This document shows, piece after piece, positions 7,685 through 17,485 of a DNA stretch of 64,000 nt; position 1 is the first letter of the stretch, and every line of letters starts with the position of its first letter. This stretch comes from Bacteroidales bacterium (GTDB taxonomy: Bacteria; Bacteroidota; Bacteroidia; Bacteroidales; F082), in contig JAEEON010000005.1 in the NCBI GenBank assembly GCA_016284305.1, positions 1 to 64,000 on the forward strand, in the 5' to 3' direction. A model generated the notes under the pieces. It made no database searches and was not told the origin of the DNA. It saw nothing but the letters and a program-made list of their open reading frames with translations. A program made the translations under genes and the position numbers.

Positions 7685-9463
7685 TTAATCGTCAGAAATT
7701 TCACTCAAGGTCTTGCGGTAAGTCGAAAACACATTGGCTCGTGAGACATAACCAAGGTATTTTCCGCGTTCGATGACGGGGATGTTGTATTTTCCAGAGG
7801 TCTGGAATTTTTTCACCACTTCCTCCATGGAATCCTCTGGATGGATCAAGTATTCTGGGATGACAGTGAATTCCTCGATGGGTTGGTCATACAGACTCTG
7901 ATCGAACATCACGCTGCGGATGTCGTCGAACAACACATGCCCACAAAACGTCCCGTCTTTGTCAACAACGGGGAAGATGTTGCGAGTGGAGGAGGCGATG
8001 ACGGGAATCAAGTCCTTTAACTGGGAACCGCGCGCAATCTTGCTGAAATTGGTCTCAATCAAGTTGTTGATGGTCATCATGCTCAAGATGCTGACATCTT
8101 TGTTGTGAGTCACCTCGACTCCCTGTTCCGCCACCGCATTGGTATAGACTGAGTGTTTGAAGAAGATACGGTTGACGAAGTAGGAGAGGGCAGAGACAAT
8201 CATCAGAGGGACAATCAGAGAGTAGCCATTGGTGATTTCTGCAATGAGGAAGATGCCGGTAAGTGGGGCGTGCAACATGCCAGCGATGAGACCACTCATG
8301 CCTACCAAGGCGAACTTCGCTGGATCGAGATCACCAATGCCCAAGTAATTCATGGTAAGCGCAAATAGCAGTCCGGAGAACGCCCCGATGAACAAGGCAG
8401 GAGCAAAGGTGCCTCCCACACCACCGGCTCCGAAAGTCAAAGCCGTAGCAAATGCTTTCAAAAGTATAATGGCCACCAAAAGAATCAAAATGGACCAATT
8501 ATGTTTGTCCCAACCAGCAAAAATCGGGTTGCCGTAAATCGCACTGTAGTCACCATTCAAAGCGGAGTTGATGGCATCGTATCCTTCGCCATACAAGGCG
8601 GGGAAAAGGTAAATCAACACCCCCAAAAGCACGGCACCGATTAGGAAACGCATCCATGGGGATTCAATTCTCTTGAAACGCCGCTCCATGTCGAAGGTGA
8701 CCTTCAGGAAATAGGAGGAAACCAAACCGACAAATACACCTAAGCCTATGTAGTATAGGGCGTTGCTGGGGACGAACCCTTCACTGATGAGGGCGTGGTA
8801 CTCTACCGCTTGGCCCAGAAAGAAATACGAGGTTAGGATAGCTGTGAACGAGGAACAGATGATGGGGATCAACGAACCTAGGGTCAGATCGATCATCAAC
8901 ACCTCCAAGGCAAAGAAGATGCCTGTCATAGGTGCCTGGAAGATGGAAGCCAAGGCGGCAGCTCCACCCATGCCGATGAGCAAGATGATTTCACGATAAT
9001 CCAACTTTAGCCAGCGTCCCAAGTTTGCCCCAATGGATGCTCCTGTCGATACCGAAGGTCCTTCCAATCCCACTGAACCGCCAAAGCCTACGGTCAAGCC
9101 ACTGGCGATGATCGTTGACCACATGCTGTGCTTGCTCACCTTTCCCTTCTGCTTCCGGATGGCATAAAGAATGCCCGGAATGCCATGGCCGATCTCTTTG
9201 CGTAAAAGGAACTTGCAGAAACAGATGGTGAGGAAGATGCCGATGGCAGGGAAGACGAAGTAAAGAAACTGCGTGTACTGGCCGTTGATGCCTAACACCA
9301 GGTCGCGGATGCCGTGAGCCAACTTCTTGATGACGATGGCCGACAACCCCGCAAAGAAACCCGTGGGGATGCTGATCAACAACAAAAACTGCTGGTGCGT
9401 CAGATGCGACTTGCGCCATTCAGTGAATTGCTCGATCCATTTGCTGATCTTCTGCTTAATCAC
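7685..9463 (-). CDS. ClC-family chloride channel or transporter with CBS domains
   Basis: A 592-residue integral membrane protein. The anion-selectivity signatures are present: GHGIPG, GLEGPSVSTGAS (with the gating glutamate) and GGTFAPALFIGA. The C-terminal 150 residues form a CBS pair, which in this family senses nucleotides. Whether it is a channel or a proton-coupled exchanger cannot be settled from the motifs. It is transcribed in the same direction as the M23 operon, ending 51 bases before the M23 start, and diverges from xth. Confidence 0.92.
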   Translation of the reverse strand: MIKQKISKWIEQFTEWRKSHLTHQQFLLLISIPTGFFAGLSAIVIKKLAHGIRDLVLGINGQYTQFLYFVFPAIGIFLTICFCKFLLRKEIGHGIPGILYAIRKQKGKVSKHSMWSTIIASGLTVGFGGSVGLEGPSVSTGASIGANLGRWLKLDYREIILLIGMGGAAALASIFQAPMTGIFFALEVLMIDLTLGSLIPIICSSFTAILTSYFFLGQAVEYHALISEGFVPSNALYYIGLGVFVGLVSSYFLKVTFDMERRFKRIESPWMRFLIGAVLLGVLIYLFPALYGEGYDAINSALNGDYSAIYGNPIFAGWDKHNWSILILLVAIILLKAFATALTFGAGGVGGTFAPALFIGAFSGLLFALTMNYLGIGDLDPAKFALVGMSGLIAGMLHAPLTGIFLIAEITNGYSLIVPLMIVSALSYFVNRIFFKHSVYTNAVAEQGVEVTHNKDVSILSMMTINNLIETNFSKIARGSQLKDLIPVIASSTRNIFPVVDKDGTFCGHVLFDDIRSVMFDQSLYDQPIEEFTVIPEYLIHPEDSMEEVVKKFQTSGKYNIPVIERGKYLGYVSRANVFSTYRKTLSEISDD

Positions 9464-9503
9464 GCTTTTCGTTTTATGGCCGCTAAATTAGAAAAAGTTT
9501 TTG

Positions 9504-9511
9504 TATCTTCG
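9504..9511 (+). promoter_or_regulatory. Weak -7 box for xth
   Basis: TATCTTCG differs from TAnnTTTG at one position and lies 22 bases upstream of the xth ATG, in the divergent gap with the ClC gene. Confidence 0.35.
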
Positions 9512-9533
9512 CATCTTAAATGTTTAAGGTGTC

Positions 9534-10295
9534 ATGAAAATTGTCAGTTACAACGTCAACGGCATCCGCTCTGCCATAAGCAAAGGATTGCTGAAATGGA
9601 TTCAAGAATACCAACCCGACGTGCTCTGTTTCCAAGAGCTGAAGGCCACCCCCGACCAAATCCCTTTGATGGATTTCGAAATGATGGGCTATCATCATTA
9701 TTGGTTCCCAGCGCAGAAAAAAGGTTATAGCGGCGTGGGATTGATCACCAAGACGGAACCTGACAACGTGGTTTACGGCATGGATAACCCTCTTTACGAT
9801 AACGAAGGCCGTTTCCTCCGTGCTGACTTTGGCGCTCTTTCCGTCGTCAGCGTGTATCACCCCTCGGGAACCACCGGTGACGAACGTCAGGCGTTCAAGA
9901 TGGTTTGGCTCGACTTCTTCCATCACTACGTTAACGAACTGCGCCAATCACGCCCACAGCTTGTCCTCTCAGGCGATTACAATATCTGCCATGAGGATAT
10001 CGACATCAATAACCCTAGAGCGCATGATAAGTCATCGGGTTTCCTTCCCGAAGAACGGCAATGGATGACAGACTTCCTCAATGATGGATATATCGACAGC
10101 TTCCGTCATCTGGTGAAAGACCCAAACCGTTACAGTTGGTGGAGCTTCCGAGCCGGTGCACGCCAGAAGAACCTCGGCTGGCGCATCGACTATCACATGG
10201 TTACTGAAAACTTAAAGGAGAACATCAACGCTGTTGACATTCTCCCAGAGGTGATGCACTCGGACCACTGCCCGATTGTGCTTGATTTGAAGTAG
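9534..10295 (+). CDS. xth: Exodeoxyribonuclease III / AP endonuclease
   Basis: A 253-residue exonuclease-endonuclease-phosphatase family enzyme acting at abasic sites in base-excision repair. The N-terminus MKIVSYNVNGIRSAISKGL carries the first metal-site Asn and is followed by FQELK with the catalytic Glu. The family GDYNI, LGWRIDYH and SDHCPI motifs are all present, so it should be active. Its TAG stop overlaps the 3' end of the convergent tRNA-Arg gene. Confidence 0.94.
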   Translation: MKIVSYNVNGIRSAISKGLLKWIQEYQPDVLCFQELKATPDQIPLMDFEMMGYHHYWFPAQKKGYSGVGLITKTEPDNVVYGMDNPLYDNEGRFLRADFGALSVVSVYHPSGTTGDERQAFKMVWLDFFHHYVNELRQSRPQLVLSGDYNICHEDIDINNPRAHDKSSGFLPEERQWMTDFLNDGYIDSFRHLVKDPNRYSWWSFRAGARQKNLGWRIDYHMVTENLKENINAVDILPEVMHSDHCPIVLDLK

Positions 10296-10364
10296 CCCCA
10301 CTAGGACTCGAACCTAGATTTAAAGTTTAGGAAACTTCCGTTCTATCCCTTGAACTATAGGGCC
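10293..10364 (-). tRNA. tRNA-Arg (anticodon CCU)
   Basis: A 72-nt cloverleaf: acceptor arm GGCCCTA/TGGGGCT (first pair G-U), D stem GTTC/GAAC, anticodon stem GAAGT/ACTTT with loop TTCCTAA, and T stem CTAGG/CCTAG with loop TTCGAGT. The anticodon CCU reads AGG. No CCA is encoded. The last three bases coincide with the stop codon of xth on the opposite strand. Confidence 0.92.
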
Positions 10365-10376
10365 GTTTTGAGGCCG

Positions 10377-10407
10377 CAAAAATACATAAAAAAACTTCCA
10401 ATTCAAA
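10377..10407 (-). promoter_or_regulatory. Promoter for tRNA-Arg
   Basis: The minus strand has TTTG at 10404-10407 and TATTTTTG at 10377-10384 with 19 bases between them. The start would lie a few bases before the mature 5' end. Confidence 0.6.
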
Positions 10408-10443
10408 AATTAGTCGTACTTTTATCGGTCAAAATCTTTTGCT

Positions 10444-12792
10444 ATGAAAACTTATCTGAAATCACTGACCCTCATCATAGTGCTCTTCCTTAGCTTCGCT
10501 TCTTTCGCTCAAGAAGGAGTGGGTATTGGAAATTGGCGTACACATATGCCTTACCAAAATATCATCGCAGTGGATGGCCTTGGTTCCAAAGTGTATGCCG
10601 CTACCAACTATGAATTATTTTCCTACGACAAAGACGACAACAGCCTCCATATCCTGAATAAGATCAACGGATTGTCAGAAGTGGATATCTCCACCATCAA
10701 ACATAACGAAAGCCTCGACCTGCTGGTCGTTGCTTACAATAATGCCAATATCGACCTCATTGACAGAAATGGCAACATCACCAACCTGAGCGATATTAAG
10801 GATAAGGCTATCCTAGGCAACAAAACCATCAATGACGTCACCTTCAAAGACCATTTGGCCTATTTCGCTTGCGGCTTCGGTATCGTGGTCTATGACTTGA
10901 ACCGACAGGAAGTCAAGGATACCTATTATATAGGAAATAACGGCGATGCCGTCAATGTCACGGATATCGCCTTCTACGAGCCAAGCCATCGCATTTATGC
11001 CTCCACTTCCCGTGGCGTGTATTATGCAGACGCCGAGAGCAACACTCTTTCGAATTTTGCTTCTTGGACTTTTGACAACACGCTCATCCATCCTAGCCTG
11101 GAATATAATGAACTGGAAGCTTTTGGAGATAAACTGCTGCTGAATTACACCGGAAACTCGTACAATACCGATACCTTATTTGTATATGACGGCAACTCCT
11201 GGACGTATTTTGACCCCTCTTTTGTATCGAACAAACGCCAGATCCGTGCCGTTGGCGACCAGCTGCTCATCTCAGCCTATAGCAACGTGTATGTTTATAA
11301 TACTGCACTGGAACGGCTTCATAACCTCTATGGTTGCGGTAGCACCATCTATCCCAATGCCGTGTTTCTTGACAACAGTGGGCACTACTGGATTGGTGAC
11401 ATGCGTCGAGGGATGATCCGCGCCAAGGACAGTTACGAGTACGAGGATATCAAACCCAACGGTACCTACAGCAAAAACGTTTTTGAACTTAGCCACCACG
11501 GAAGGCATGTGTGGATCGCCACTGGCGGCCATGACTCCAATTGGGCAAAACTCTATGCCAAGAATGGCGTCTGCCATTTCGATGGCTATTGGTGGACCAA
11601 TCTAAATAGTACCAACATCCCCGCGTTCAGCGATGAAAAGATCGATGACTTCATCTGTTGTGCCACTGACCCTATCGATACCACTATTACTTATGTGGGT
11701 ACATGGGGCAAGGGCGTGATCAAATTCGTCGAAAATGAATATAAAATGCGCTATGACACTACCAACAGCTCGCTTGACGTCTGGACCCAGAATCATAATC
11801 TTATCAATATCAGCGGCCTGGCCTTCGATAGCCGTGGCAACCTTTGGGTGGCCAATTCGGGTGCCAACAACTTGCTGTCTATGATGGACCGTCAAGGGAA
11901 CTGGACCTCTTATAATCTGGGCGGCACCAACAGTGGTATTGATATCTCCAGCATGGTCATCGACCACAACGACTACAAATGGATCCTTCGACGAGCTGGT
12001 AACGACGACAAGATCATCGTGTTTAACGATAACGGAACTCTCGACAACCCTGCCGACGACCAAGTGGTGACGCTCCGGTGTGTCGCAGGACACGGCGGAC
12101 TCTCTGGCTCGGCAGTGAACTGCCTCGCCGTTGACCGTGATGGTTACGTTTGGGTCGGTACCGATAGCGGCCCTTGTGTGTTTATGGACTCCCGCAAGAT
12201 ATTCACCGATGCTAATCACGATGCATCACAAATCAGGATTCCACGAAACGACGGTACTCAACAAGCCGATTATCTCTTCAACGAAATCAAAGTGCTGAGC
12301 ATCGCTGTTGATGGTAATAATAATAAATGGTTTGGACTGGAGACTGGAGTGTATGAGATGTCGCCCGACTGCAAGACGGAGATACAACACTTCAATACCA
12401 ACAACAGCCCACTGCTCGACAACTCTGTCAACACCATGACCATTAACGACGACGGTGAAGTCTTCTTCGGGACCGACTTGGGTGTCATCTCTTATCGAGG
12501 AGCAGCTACCCCAGGTGGCTCTACCAACACCGACGTGACCGTTTATCCGAATCCAGTCAGACCTGGCTATAGCGGCTATGTCGGCATCAAAGGCCTTGTC
12601 GAAGATGCTTTGGTGAGAATTACCACCGTTGACGGAGCCTTCGTTACCCAACTCCTCGCTGAAGGCGGACAAGCCGTATGGGACTGTACCACCGTTGATG
12701 GCAACAAAGTTCTTCCTGGCATTTATCTGGTCTTTGTCAGCACCAAAGCAGGCGAAGAACGTTATGCCACCAAGATTCTCGTGATGAACTGA
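10444..12792 (+). CDS. porZ: PorZ-like T9SS component with sorting domain
   Basis: A 782-residue secreted protein: signal peptide (residues 1-23, ending FAQ), two beta-propeller regions with repeated two-component-regulator-type propeller strands, and a C-terminal T9SS domain from about residue 695 (start VYPNPVRPG, end ATKILVMN). In Porphyromonas, PorZ is a surface member of the T9SS attachment complex that presents anionic LPS to the sortase. The length, N-terminal GIGNWRTHMPYQNI region and position immediately before recO fit PorZ. It overlaps recO by one base (TGATG). A different surface propeller protein remains possible. Confidence 0.8.
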   Translation: MKTYLKSLTLIIVLFLSFASFAQEGVGIGNWRTHMPYQNIIAVDGLGSKVYAATNYELFSYDKDDNSLHILNKINGLSEVDISTIKHNESLDLLVVAYNNANIDLIDRNGNITNLSDIKDKAILGNKTINDVTFKDHLAYFACGFGIVVYDLNRQEVKDTYYIGNNGDAVNVTDIAFYEPSHRIYASTSRGVYYADAESNTLSNFASWTFDNTLIHPSLEYNELEAFGDKLLLNYTGNSYNTDTLFVYDGNSWTYFDPSFVSNKRQIRAVGDQLLISAYSNVYVYNTALERLHNLYGCGSTIYPNAVFLDNSGHYWIGDMRRGMIRAKDSYEYEDIKPNGTYSKNVFELSHHGRHVWIATGGHDSNWAKLYAKNGVCHFDGYWWTNLNSTNIPAFSDEKIDDFICCATDPIDTTITYVGTWGKGVIKFVENEYKMRYDTTNSSLDVWTQNHNLINISGLAFDSRGNLWVANSGANNLLSMMDRQGNWTSYNLGGTNSGIDISSMVIDHNDYKWILRRAGNDDKIIVFNDNGTLDNPADDQVVTLRCVAGHGGLSGSAVNCLAVDRDGYVWVGTDSGPCVFMDSRKIFTDANHDASQIRIPRNDGTQQADYLFNEIKVLSIAVDGNNNKWFGLETGVYEMSPDCKTEIQHFNTNNSPLLDNSVNTMTINDDGEVFFGTDLGVISYRGAATPGGSTNTDVTVYPNPVRPGYSGYVGIKGLVEDALVRITTVDGAFVTQLLAEGGQAVWDCTTVDGNKVLPGIYLVFVSTKAGEERYATKILVMN

Positions 12793-13517
12793 TGGACGAG
12801 AAGATTCAAGGTTTTGTATTGCAATCCATCCGATATGGCGACTCCAGCCTTATCGTGAAGATTTATACGCTTAACACAGGGCTTCAAACGTATATGGTCA
12901 GAGGTGTCAATGGCAAGGCCTCCAGAAATCGGGCTGCCTTCTTCCAACCTATGACCTTCTTGCGATTCCTCCAAGGCGGAAAGCCTCGACAGGGTGGGAT
13001 GGCCTATCTCAAAGAACCAGAGACGGCATACACCTTTCAAACCATTCCTTCGGTGATGAACAAAAGTGCCATCCTGATGTATCTGTCGGAATTGCTTTGC
13101 CATACCCTGACGCAACAGGAACGCAATGATGATCTGTATCGATTTGTGTATCAATCTGTTGTATGGCTTGACTTGGTGGAGACAGGCTATGCTAACTTCC
13201 CTCTTTTCTTTACCCTTGAGTTAAGCCGATTCTTGGGATTCTATCCCCATCATAATTATCGTCCTGAGTCTTACTTCGACATGATGGAAGGGCAATTCGT
13301 TGATGGACTTCCCGTTCATCCTTATTACTTTGAGAAGGAACCTAGTGCAGTGTTGGCTCAACTCCTGAATCGTGGTATTGATGAAATCTCTTCTGTGACG
13401 TTGACTGGACTGCAGCGTAATGAGATTCTCGACCAGGTATTAACATTCATGCGACTACATGCCCCCGTCTTGAAAGGCTTGCAGTCGCATGAGGTGTTGA
13501 AGGCAGTCCTTCGCTGA
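12792..13517 (+). CDS. recO: DNA repair protein RecO
   Basis: A 241-residue recombination mediator that helps load RecA on single-stranded DNA in the RecFOR pathway. It starts MDEKIQGFVLQSIRYGDSS, the typical N-terminal OB fold, with the usual LYMSELLCHTL helix in the middle. The zinc-finger cysteines of some RecO proteins are absent, as is common in Bacteroidota. It is translationally coupled to porZ through a shared base. Confidence 0.88.
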   Translation: MDEKIQGFVLQSIRYGDSSLIVKIYTLNTGLQTYMVRGVNGKASRNRAAFFQPMTFLRFLQGGKPRQGGMAYLKEPETAYTFQTIPSVMNKSAILMYLSELLCHTLTQQERNDDLYRFVYQSVVWLDLVETGYANFPLFFTLELSRFLGFYPHHNYRPESYFDMMEGQFVDGLPVHPYYFEKEPSAVLAQLLNRGIDEISSVTLTGLQRNEILDQVLTFMRLHAPVLKGLQSHEVLKAVLR

Positions 13518-13526
13518 TTCTCCCGA

Positions 13527-14441
13527 TTATCTCAGATTGAATGAGGTCTGGCCTATCAGGTTGTTGTTATCGTCATAGATGTCAACAAAGTAGTATCCAG
13601 GAAGCATCTCTTTGCCCGAAGGCTTGATATAATAGGCTACCACGTCTTTCTCCTTGTTGTCGTAGGTGAAATGGATCTTCTCCGTGTATTGGAGCAGCTC
13701 ACCGTTGTAGCTGAAGGCATATTCGTCACCCATGCCCTTGGCAATGATGTGCTTCGAGGGGTCGGCGATACGGAGATAAAAGTCCTTCGCACCGGCATCG
13801 ACCAAGTCATTTTGGCCCACAGTGAAGTTGATACGGATGCGTTCGGTCCTTCCAGCCTTGTCGGTCACCGTCTCTTGGCTGCCTCCTTTGAAACGCACAG
13901 GATCAGCACTAAGGTTGTAGATGCGGAGTACGGCTGCTTGGTTGACCTTGTTGGTGAGTTCGTCTTTCTGACGCTGCAAATTCTTGTTTTGCTTGCGTTC
14001 TTCTTGGACTTCCTCGCGGATGCGTTCGTTCTCAGCAACCAACTCCTGGTTCACCACGTACAGAGAATCCAACTGATGAACGTATTTCTGAGAGATGGCC
14101 TGAAGCTCTGACACTTTCTTTTTGATCCTGTTGTAATCCCATTGTGAATCAAGCAGTTTCTTGATTTCTTGGGCGTCGGCTTGAATGATGCTGTCCTTCT
14201 CTGCCAACTGGCTGCTGAGTTCTCCATAGTTCTCTTTCAGTTCGTTGTGAACGCGCATCAGGCTGTCAACTTCCGCCTGGAAGTCAGCACGCTGTTGCTC
14301 TTTTTCGGTCTCCAGAGTCTTTAAATCTCCTTTCACCGAGATCAGCCAAAAGGATAATCCGATAATTCCTAATGCCAATAAACCCATAATGGCATAGGGC
14401 CAAACCTTTCGTCTTTGTTGTGATGCTCTTTCAGTATTCAT
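13527..14441 (-). CDS. Membrane-anchored coiled-coil protein of unknown function
   Basis: A 304-residue protein with one N-terminal membrane helix (about residues 14-34, YAIMGLLALGIIGLSFWLI). A long heptad-rich coiled coil follows to about residue 170, then a beta-rich C-terminal domain. The N-in orientation suggested by its basic start would put the bulk in the periplasm. It is the last gene of the wza-wzc-upxY unit, so a structural role in polysaccharide export is possible but unproven. No family name is recognised. Confidence 0.75.
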   Translation of the reverse strand: MNTERASQQRRKVWPYAIMGLLALGIIGLSFWLISVKGDLKTLETEKEQQRADFQAEVDSLMRVHNELKENYGELSSQLAEKDSIIQADAQEIKKLLDSQWDYNRIKKKVSELQAISQKYVHQLDSLYVVNQELVAENERIREEVQEERKQNKNLQRQKDELTNKVNQAAVLRIYNLSADPVRFKGGSQETVTDKAGRTERIRINFTVGQNDLVDAGAKDFYLRIADPSKHIIAKGMGDEYAFSYNGELLQYTEKIHFTYDNKEKDVVAYYIKPSGKEMLPGYYFVDIYDDNNNLIGQTSFNLR

Positions 14442-14465
14442 AGTATATCTCTTTTTAAATAACTT

Positions 14466-14987
14466 TTATCTTTCATAAACTGGCTCCAATCTGGTCCGTG
14501 AGATGTTGATGGGCAGATAATGGCCAACCGATTCGATATAAACAATCAGACGTTTCTTGTTGTTGATGGGTGCCAACCTTCCAATGAGTCCCATCATCTG
14601 GCCTGAGGTGATTCTCACAAGCTGTCCTTCGTGGAATTCGGTCTGGTCAGGCAACTGCTCATCAATCTCTGAATCGTCACAATATTTCTTGATTGCGTTG
14701 ATCTGGTTTTCGGGAACCGTCACGGCTTTCCTTTCAAAACTCACGAACTTAGTCACACCAGGGACAGACAAGATTTCGAAGTGACTTTTTTCATCGGCAC
14801 GAACAAACAAGTAGGACTTAAATAAGGGTTCTTCCACCTTTTTCAGTCGATCGCTCCATCGTTTCATCCTTGTAACGAGAGGAAGGTAGGCTTCGATACC
14901 CATGTCTTGCAAGTAAGAATAGACCTTCTTCTCAGCTCTCGAACGAACATAGAGCGCATACCAAGGCAACTTGTCCGTATCTGCCAT
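14466..14987 (-). CDS. UpxY-type NusG-like transcription antiterminator
   Basis: A 173-residue NusG paralogue. It has an N-terminal NGN domain (KLPWYALYVRSRAEKKV, then EPLFKSYLFVRADE) and a C-terminal KOW segment (FHEGQLVRITSGQMMGLIGRL). UpxY proteins let RNA polymerase read through long capsule operons. They usually head their operon; here the gene is third, after wza and wzc, with a 3-base gap to wzc. No glycosyltransferase cluster is nearby, so its target operon may lie elsewhere. Confidence 0.85.
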   Translation of the reverse strand: MADTDKLPWYALYVRSRAEKKVYSYLQDMGIEAYLPLVTRMKRWSDRLKKVEEPLFKSYLFVRADEKSHFEILSVPGVTKFVSFERKAVTVPENQINAIKKYCDDSEIDEQLPDQTEFHEGQLVRITSGQMMGLIGRLAPINNKKRLIVYIESVGHYLPINISRTRLEPVYER

Positions 14988-14990
14988 GAT

Positions 14991-17483
14991 TTAATCTTTA
15001 TGTTTCTTTCTTCTCTTCGATTTCTTGCCGGAGTCATCGTCCGTGTAGTATCCTTCACCTACATCACCATAGCTGCCATACTTGCCACCGCCATAACCGT
15101 AGCCGTAGCCATAACTATAGCCGTAGTGGTACTTGCCATAACCATAGCCACCCTCTTGGTGGATGCCGTTGATGACGATGCTGACCTTCAAGCCGCGGCT
15201 CTCGATGTCCTTGATGATGCTGGCGAAGATGTTCTTGTCCGTATGGCCTTGACGAACGATGTAAAGGTTCACGTCGGAATACTTCATCAGCAGGAAGGCA
15301 TCGGTAACCAGACCCAAAGGTGGTGTATCGATGATGATGTAATCGTATCTCTTCTTCAATTCTACAAACAACTCGTTACACTTGTCGGAAGCAATCATTT
15401 CCGCCGGGTTGGGTGGAATAGGTCCAGAAGTAATCAAATCGAGGCAGTCGATCTTTCCTGAGTTCTGGATGATTTCGTCGATGGTGTTCTTGTTGCTCAG
15501 GTAGGAACTTAAACCGATGTTATTCGATATGCCGAACTCCTGGAACAATTTCGGTTTACGCATGTCGAAACCTAACAACAAGGTCTTCTTTCCATATAGG
15601 GCATAGATTGATGCAATGTTGATACTATTGAAGGTCTTACCTACACTCTGCATGTCGCCAGTCACCAATACCGTGCTCTTAGGTGCTCCTTGGGTCAGGA
15701 AGTCGATATTGGTACGAATCGAACGGAAGGCCTCAGCCACAGGTGATTTGGGCTTTTCGATGACCACCAACGGAGTCTTGCCACTGACGAGTCCAATCTG
15801 GCCAATGATGGGGAAGTCGGTTGCCTTCTCCACATCCTTGCGGTTCTGGATCTTCAAGTTAAAGTAATCTTTCAGGAACAGGATCAGTGCGGGAATCAAC
15901 AGGCCGATGATGAGAGCAATCAGCAAATTCATCATGTTACGAGGTGCAACCCGTAAAGCTCGCTGGGATTTTGCATAGTCAATGATTTCGTTATCGGGCA
16001 TGTTGGAGGCCTTCAGGATCTGGGCCTCGGCACGACGTTGCATCAAGTAGTTGTAAGTCTCCTGGTTCAACTTGAACTTACGTTCGAAACCAATCAACAA
16101 ACGTTCTTTTTGGGGAAGGTTTCTCGCCTCATTCTCGCTTTTGCGGATACGGCTCTCAACGTCGCTGATGCTCAAAGCAGTCTTTTCCACCAAGTTGTTG
16201 ATGTTTTCAAGCAAGGTCTTCTTGGTGGTCACAATCTGTTCGTCGAGTTTGACAATCACGGGGTGATCTTCTGTAACCGTCAGTAATTGTGACGCTTTCT
16301 GTTGGTTTAGGTTTACAAGATCTTGCACCAATTTGTTCAACAATGGGTCACTGATACCCATGGCCGAAGGAGCAGCCAAGTTGTCGGGGTTGTCGATGTT
16401 TTCTTGGATGTAGGATTGCAAGCGCCTGTAATATTGTTGGTTGACCAACATTGCGGCATGTTGTTCTTCCAACGATTTCAGGGTGTTGATGACTTGGGTG
16501 GATTGCGCATTGAGGTTGGTCAAGTCGTGGGAGGAGCGGAAATCTTGGAGTTCCACCTCGGCTTTGTTCAGCGATGATTCGGTCTCCTCCAGTTGTTGGT
16601 CAATGAATTGGATGGTGTTTTCCGACACCTCGTTCTTGCGTTCCAAGCCGCGGTTCACGTACTCGTTCATCAAAGTGTTGATGAATTCGACCATCTTTTG
16701 ACGGTTTTGTCCTGTCATGCTGATGGAAACAATGGATCCTTGTTTGCTGATCGTTGACACAGAGAAGTTTCTCATGCGGTTGGTCAAGGTTAGATAGTCG
16801 GAGAAGCAGAACGACATTTTTTGACCGTCGTGCACGTGGGGTTTATAATTGGACTTCTTGGTGATCTTAAAACGGTTAAAACCAGTGTCGATCCATTCGT
16901 CAAAGGTGTATTCTCCACTGATGTCAATGTTTTCAGGGCTTCTGAGAATGAACTGCTCTGTGGAGTAGTCGTACTGCGAATGGTAGTCGGATTTGGCTTT
17001 CAGTGAGATGGACTCGCCATTGATGATAACCTCATAATAAAGATTGACCGCTTGAGGGATGTCAGGTTCGAACTCCACCTTAAATGGGCAGCTTTTATAT
17101 AATTCATTGGAAACAAATCCGTTGTTTTCGAAATAGGAAACTTCCAGATTCATCTTTTTTACCACCTGCTCACAAAGCGTGTAGGAACGCAAGATGACAA
17201 TCTCGTTCTCCAGGTTTTGGGAATTATAGTAGTTGCTTCGGCTGATGAACGAGGTAGGGTCAAGACCGGAGTTGTGGTCCTTGATCATCACTGATCCTGA
17301 AACCTGATACTCTGGGACTTTGTAATGGTTGTAGAGCCATCCCAGACCTAAAGCTATGATGACGCAGATTAGGAAAAGATACCAATGGTTAAGAAAGATA
17401 TAAACCAATGACTTGATGTCAATGGATTGATCGTCTTTATCTTGAACACGGTAGTTCTTGTTTTCAGATGAATTATTGCTCAT
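14991..17483 (-). CDS. Polysaccharide co-polymerase / BY-kinase (Wzc-like)
   Basis: An 830-residue inner-membrane tyrosine autokinase controlling polysaccharide chain length and export. It has an N-terminal Wzz domain with a membrane helix (about 32-52), a large periplasmic coiled-coil and GNVR region, and a second membrane helix near residue 520. The cytoplasmic kinase has Walker A VTGDMQSVGKTF, Walker A' LLLGFDMRKPKL and Walker B YIIIDTPPLG. The C-terminus is an unusually tyrosine- and glycine-rich tail (about residues 777-815), the expected autophosphorylation cluster, followed by a basic end. It is two bases downstream of wza. Confidence 0.92.
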   Translation of the reverse strand: MSNNSSENKNYRVQDKDDQSIDIKSLVYIFLNHWYLFLICVIIALGLGWLYNHYKVPEYQVSGSVMIKDHNSGLDPTSFISRSNYYNSQNLENEIVILRSYTLCEQVVKKMNLEVSYFENNGFVSNELYKSCPFKVEFEPDIPQAVNLYYEVIINGESISLKAKSDYHSQYDYSTEQFILRSPENIDISGEYTFDEWIDTGFNRFKITKKSNYKPHVHDGQKMSFCFSDYLTLTNRMRNFSVSTISKQGSIVSISMTGQNRQKMVEFINTLMNEYVNRGLERKNEVSENTIQFIDQQLEETESSLNKAEVELQDFRSSHDLTNLNAQSTQVINTLKSLEEQHAAMLVNQQYYRRLQSYIQENIDNPDNLAAPSAMGISDPLLNKLVQDLVNLNQQKASQLLTVTEDHPVIVKLDEQIVTTKKTLLENINNLVEKTALSISDVESRIRKSENEARNLPQKERLLIGFERKFKLNQETYNYLMQRRAEAQILKASNMPDNEIIDYAKSQRALRVAPRNMMNLLIALIIGLLIPALILFLKDYFNLKIQNRKDVEKATDFPIIGQIGLVSGKTPLVVIEKPKSPVAEAFRSIRTNIDFLTQGAPKSTVLVTGDMQSVGKTFNSINIASIYALYGKKTLLLGFDMRKPKLFQEFGISNNIGLSSYLSNKNTIDEIIQNSGKIDCLDLITSGPIPPNPAEMIASDKCNELFVELKKRYDYIIIDTPPLGLVTDAFLLMKYSDVNLYIVRQGHTDKNIFASIIKDIESRGLKVSIVINGIHQEGGYGYGKYHYGYSYGYGYGYGGGKYGSYGDVGEGYYTDDDSGKKSKRRKKHKD

Positions 17484-17485
17484 GT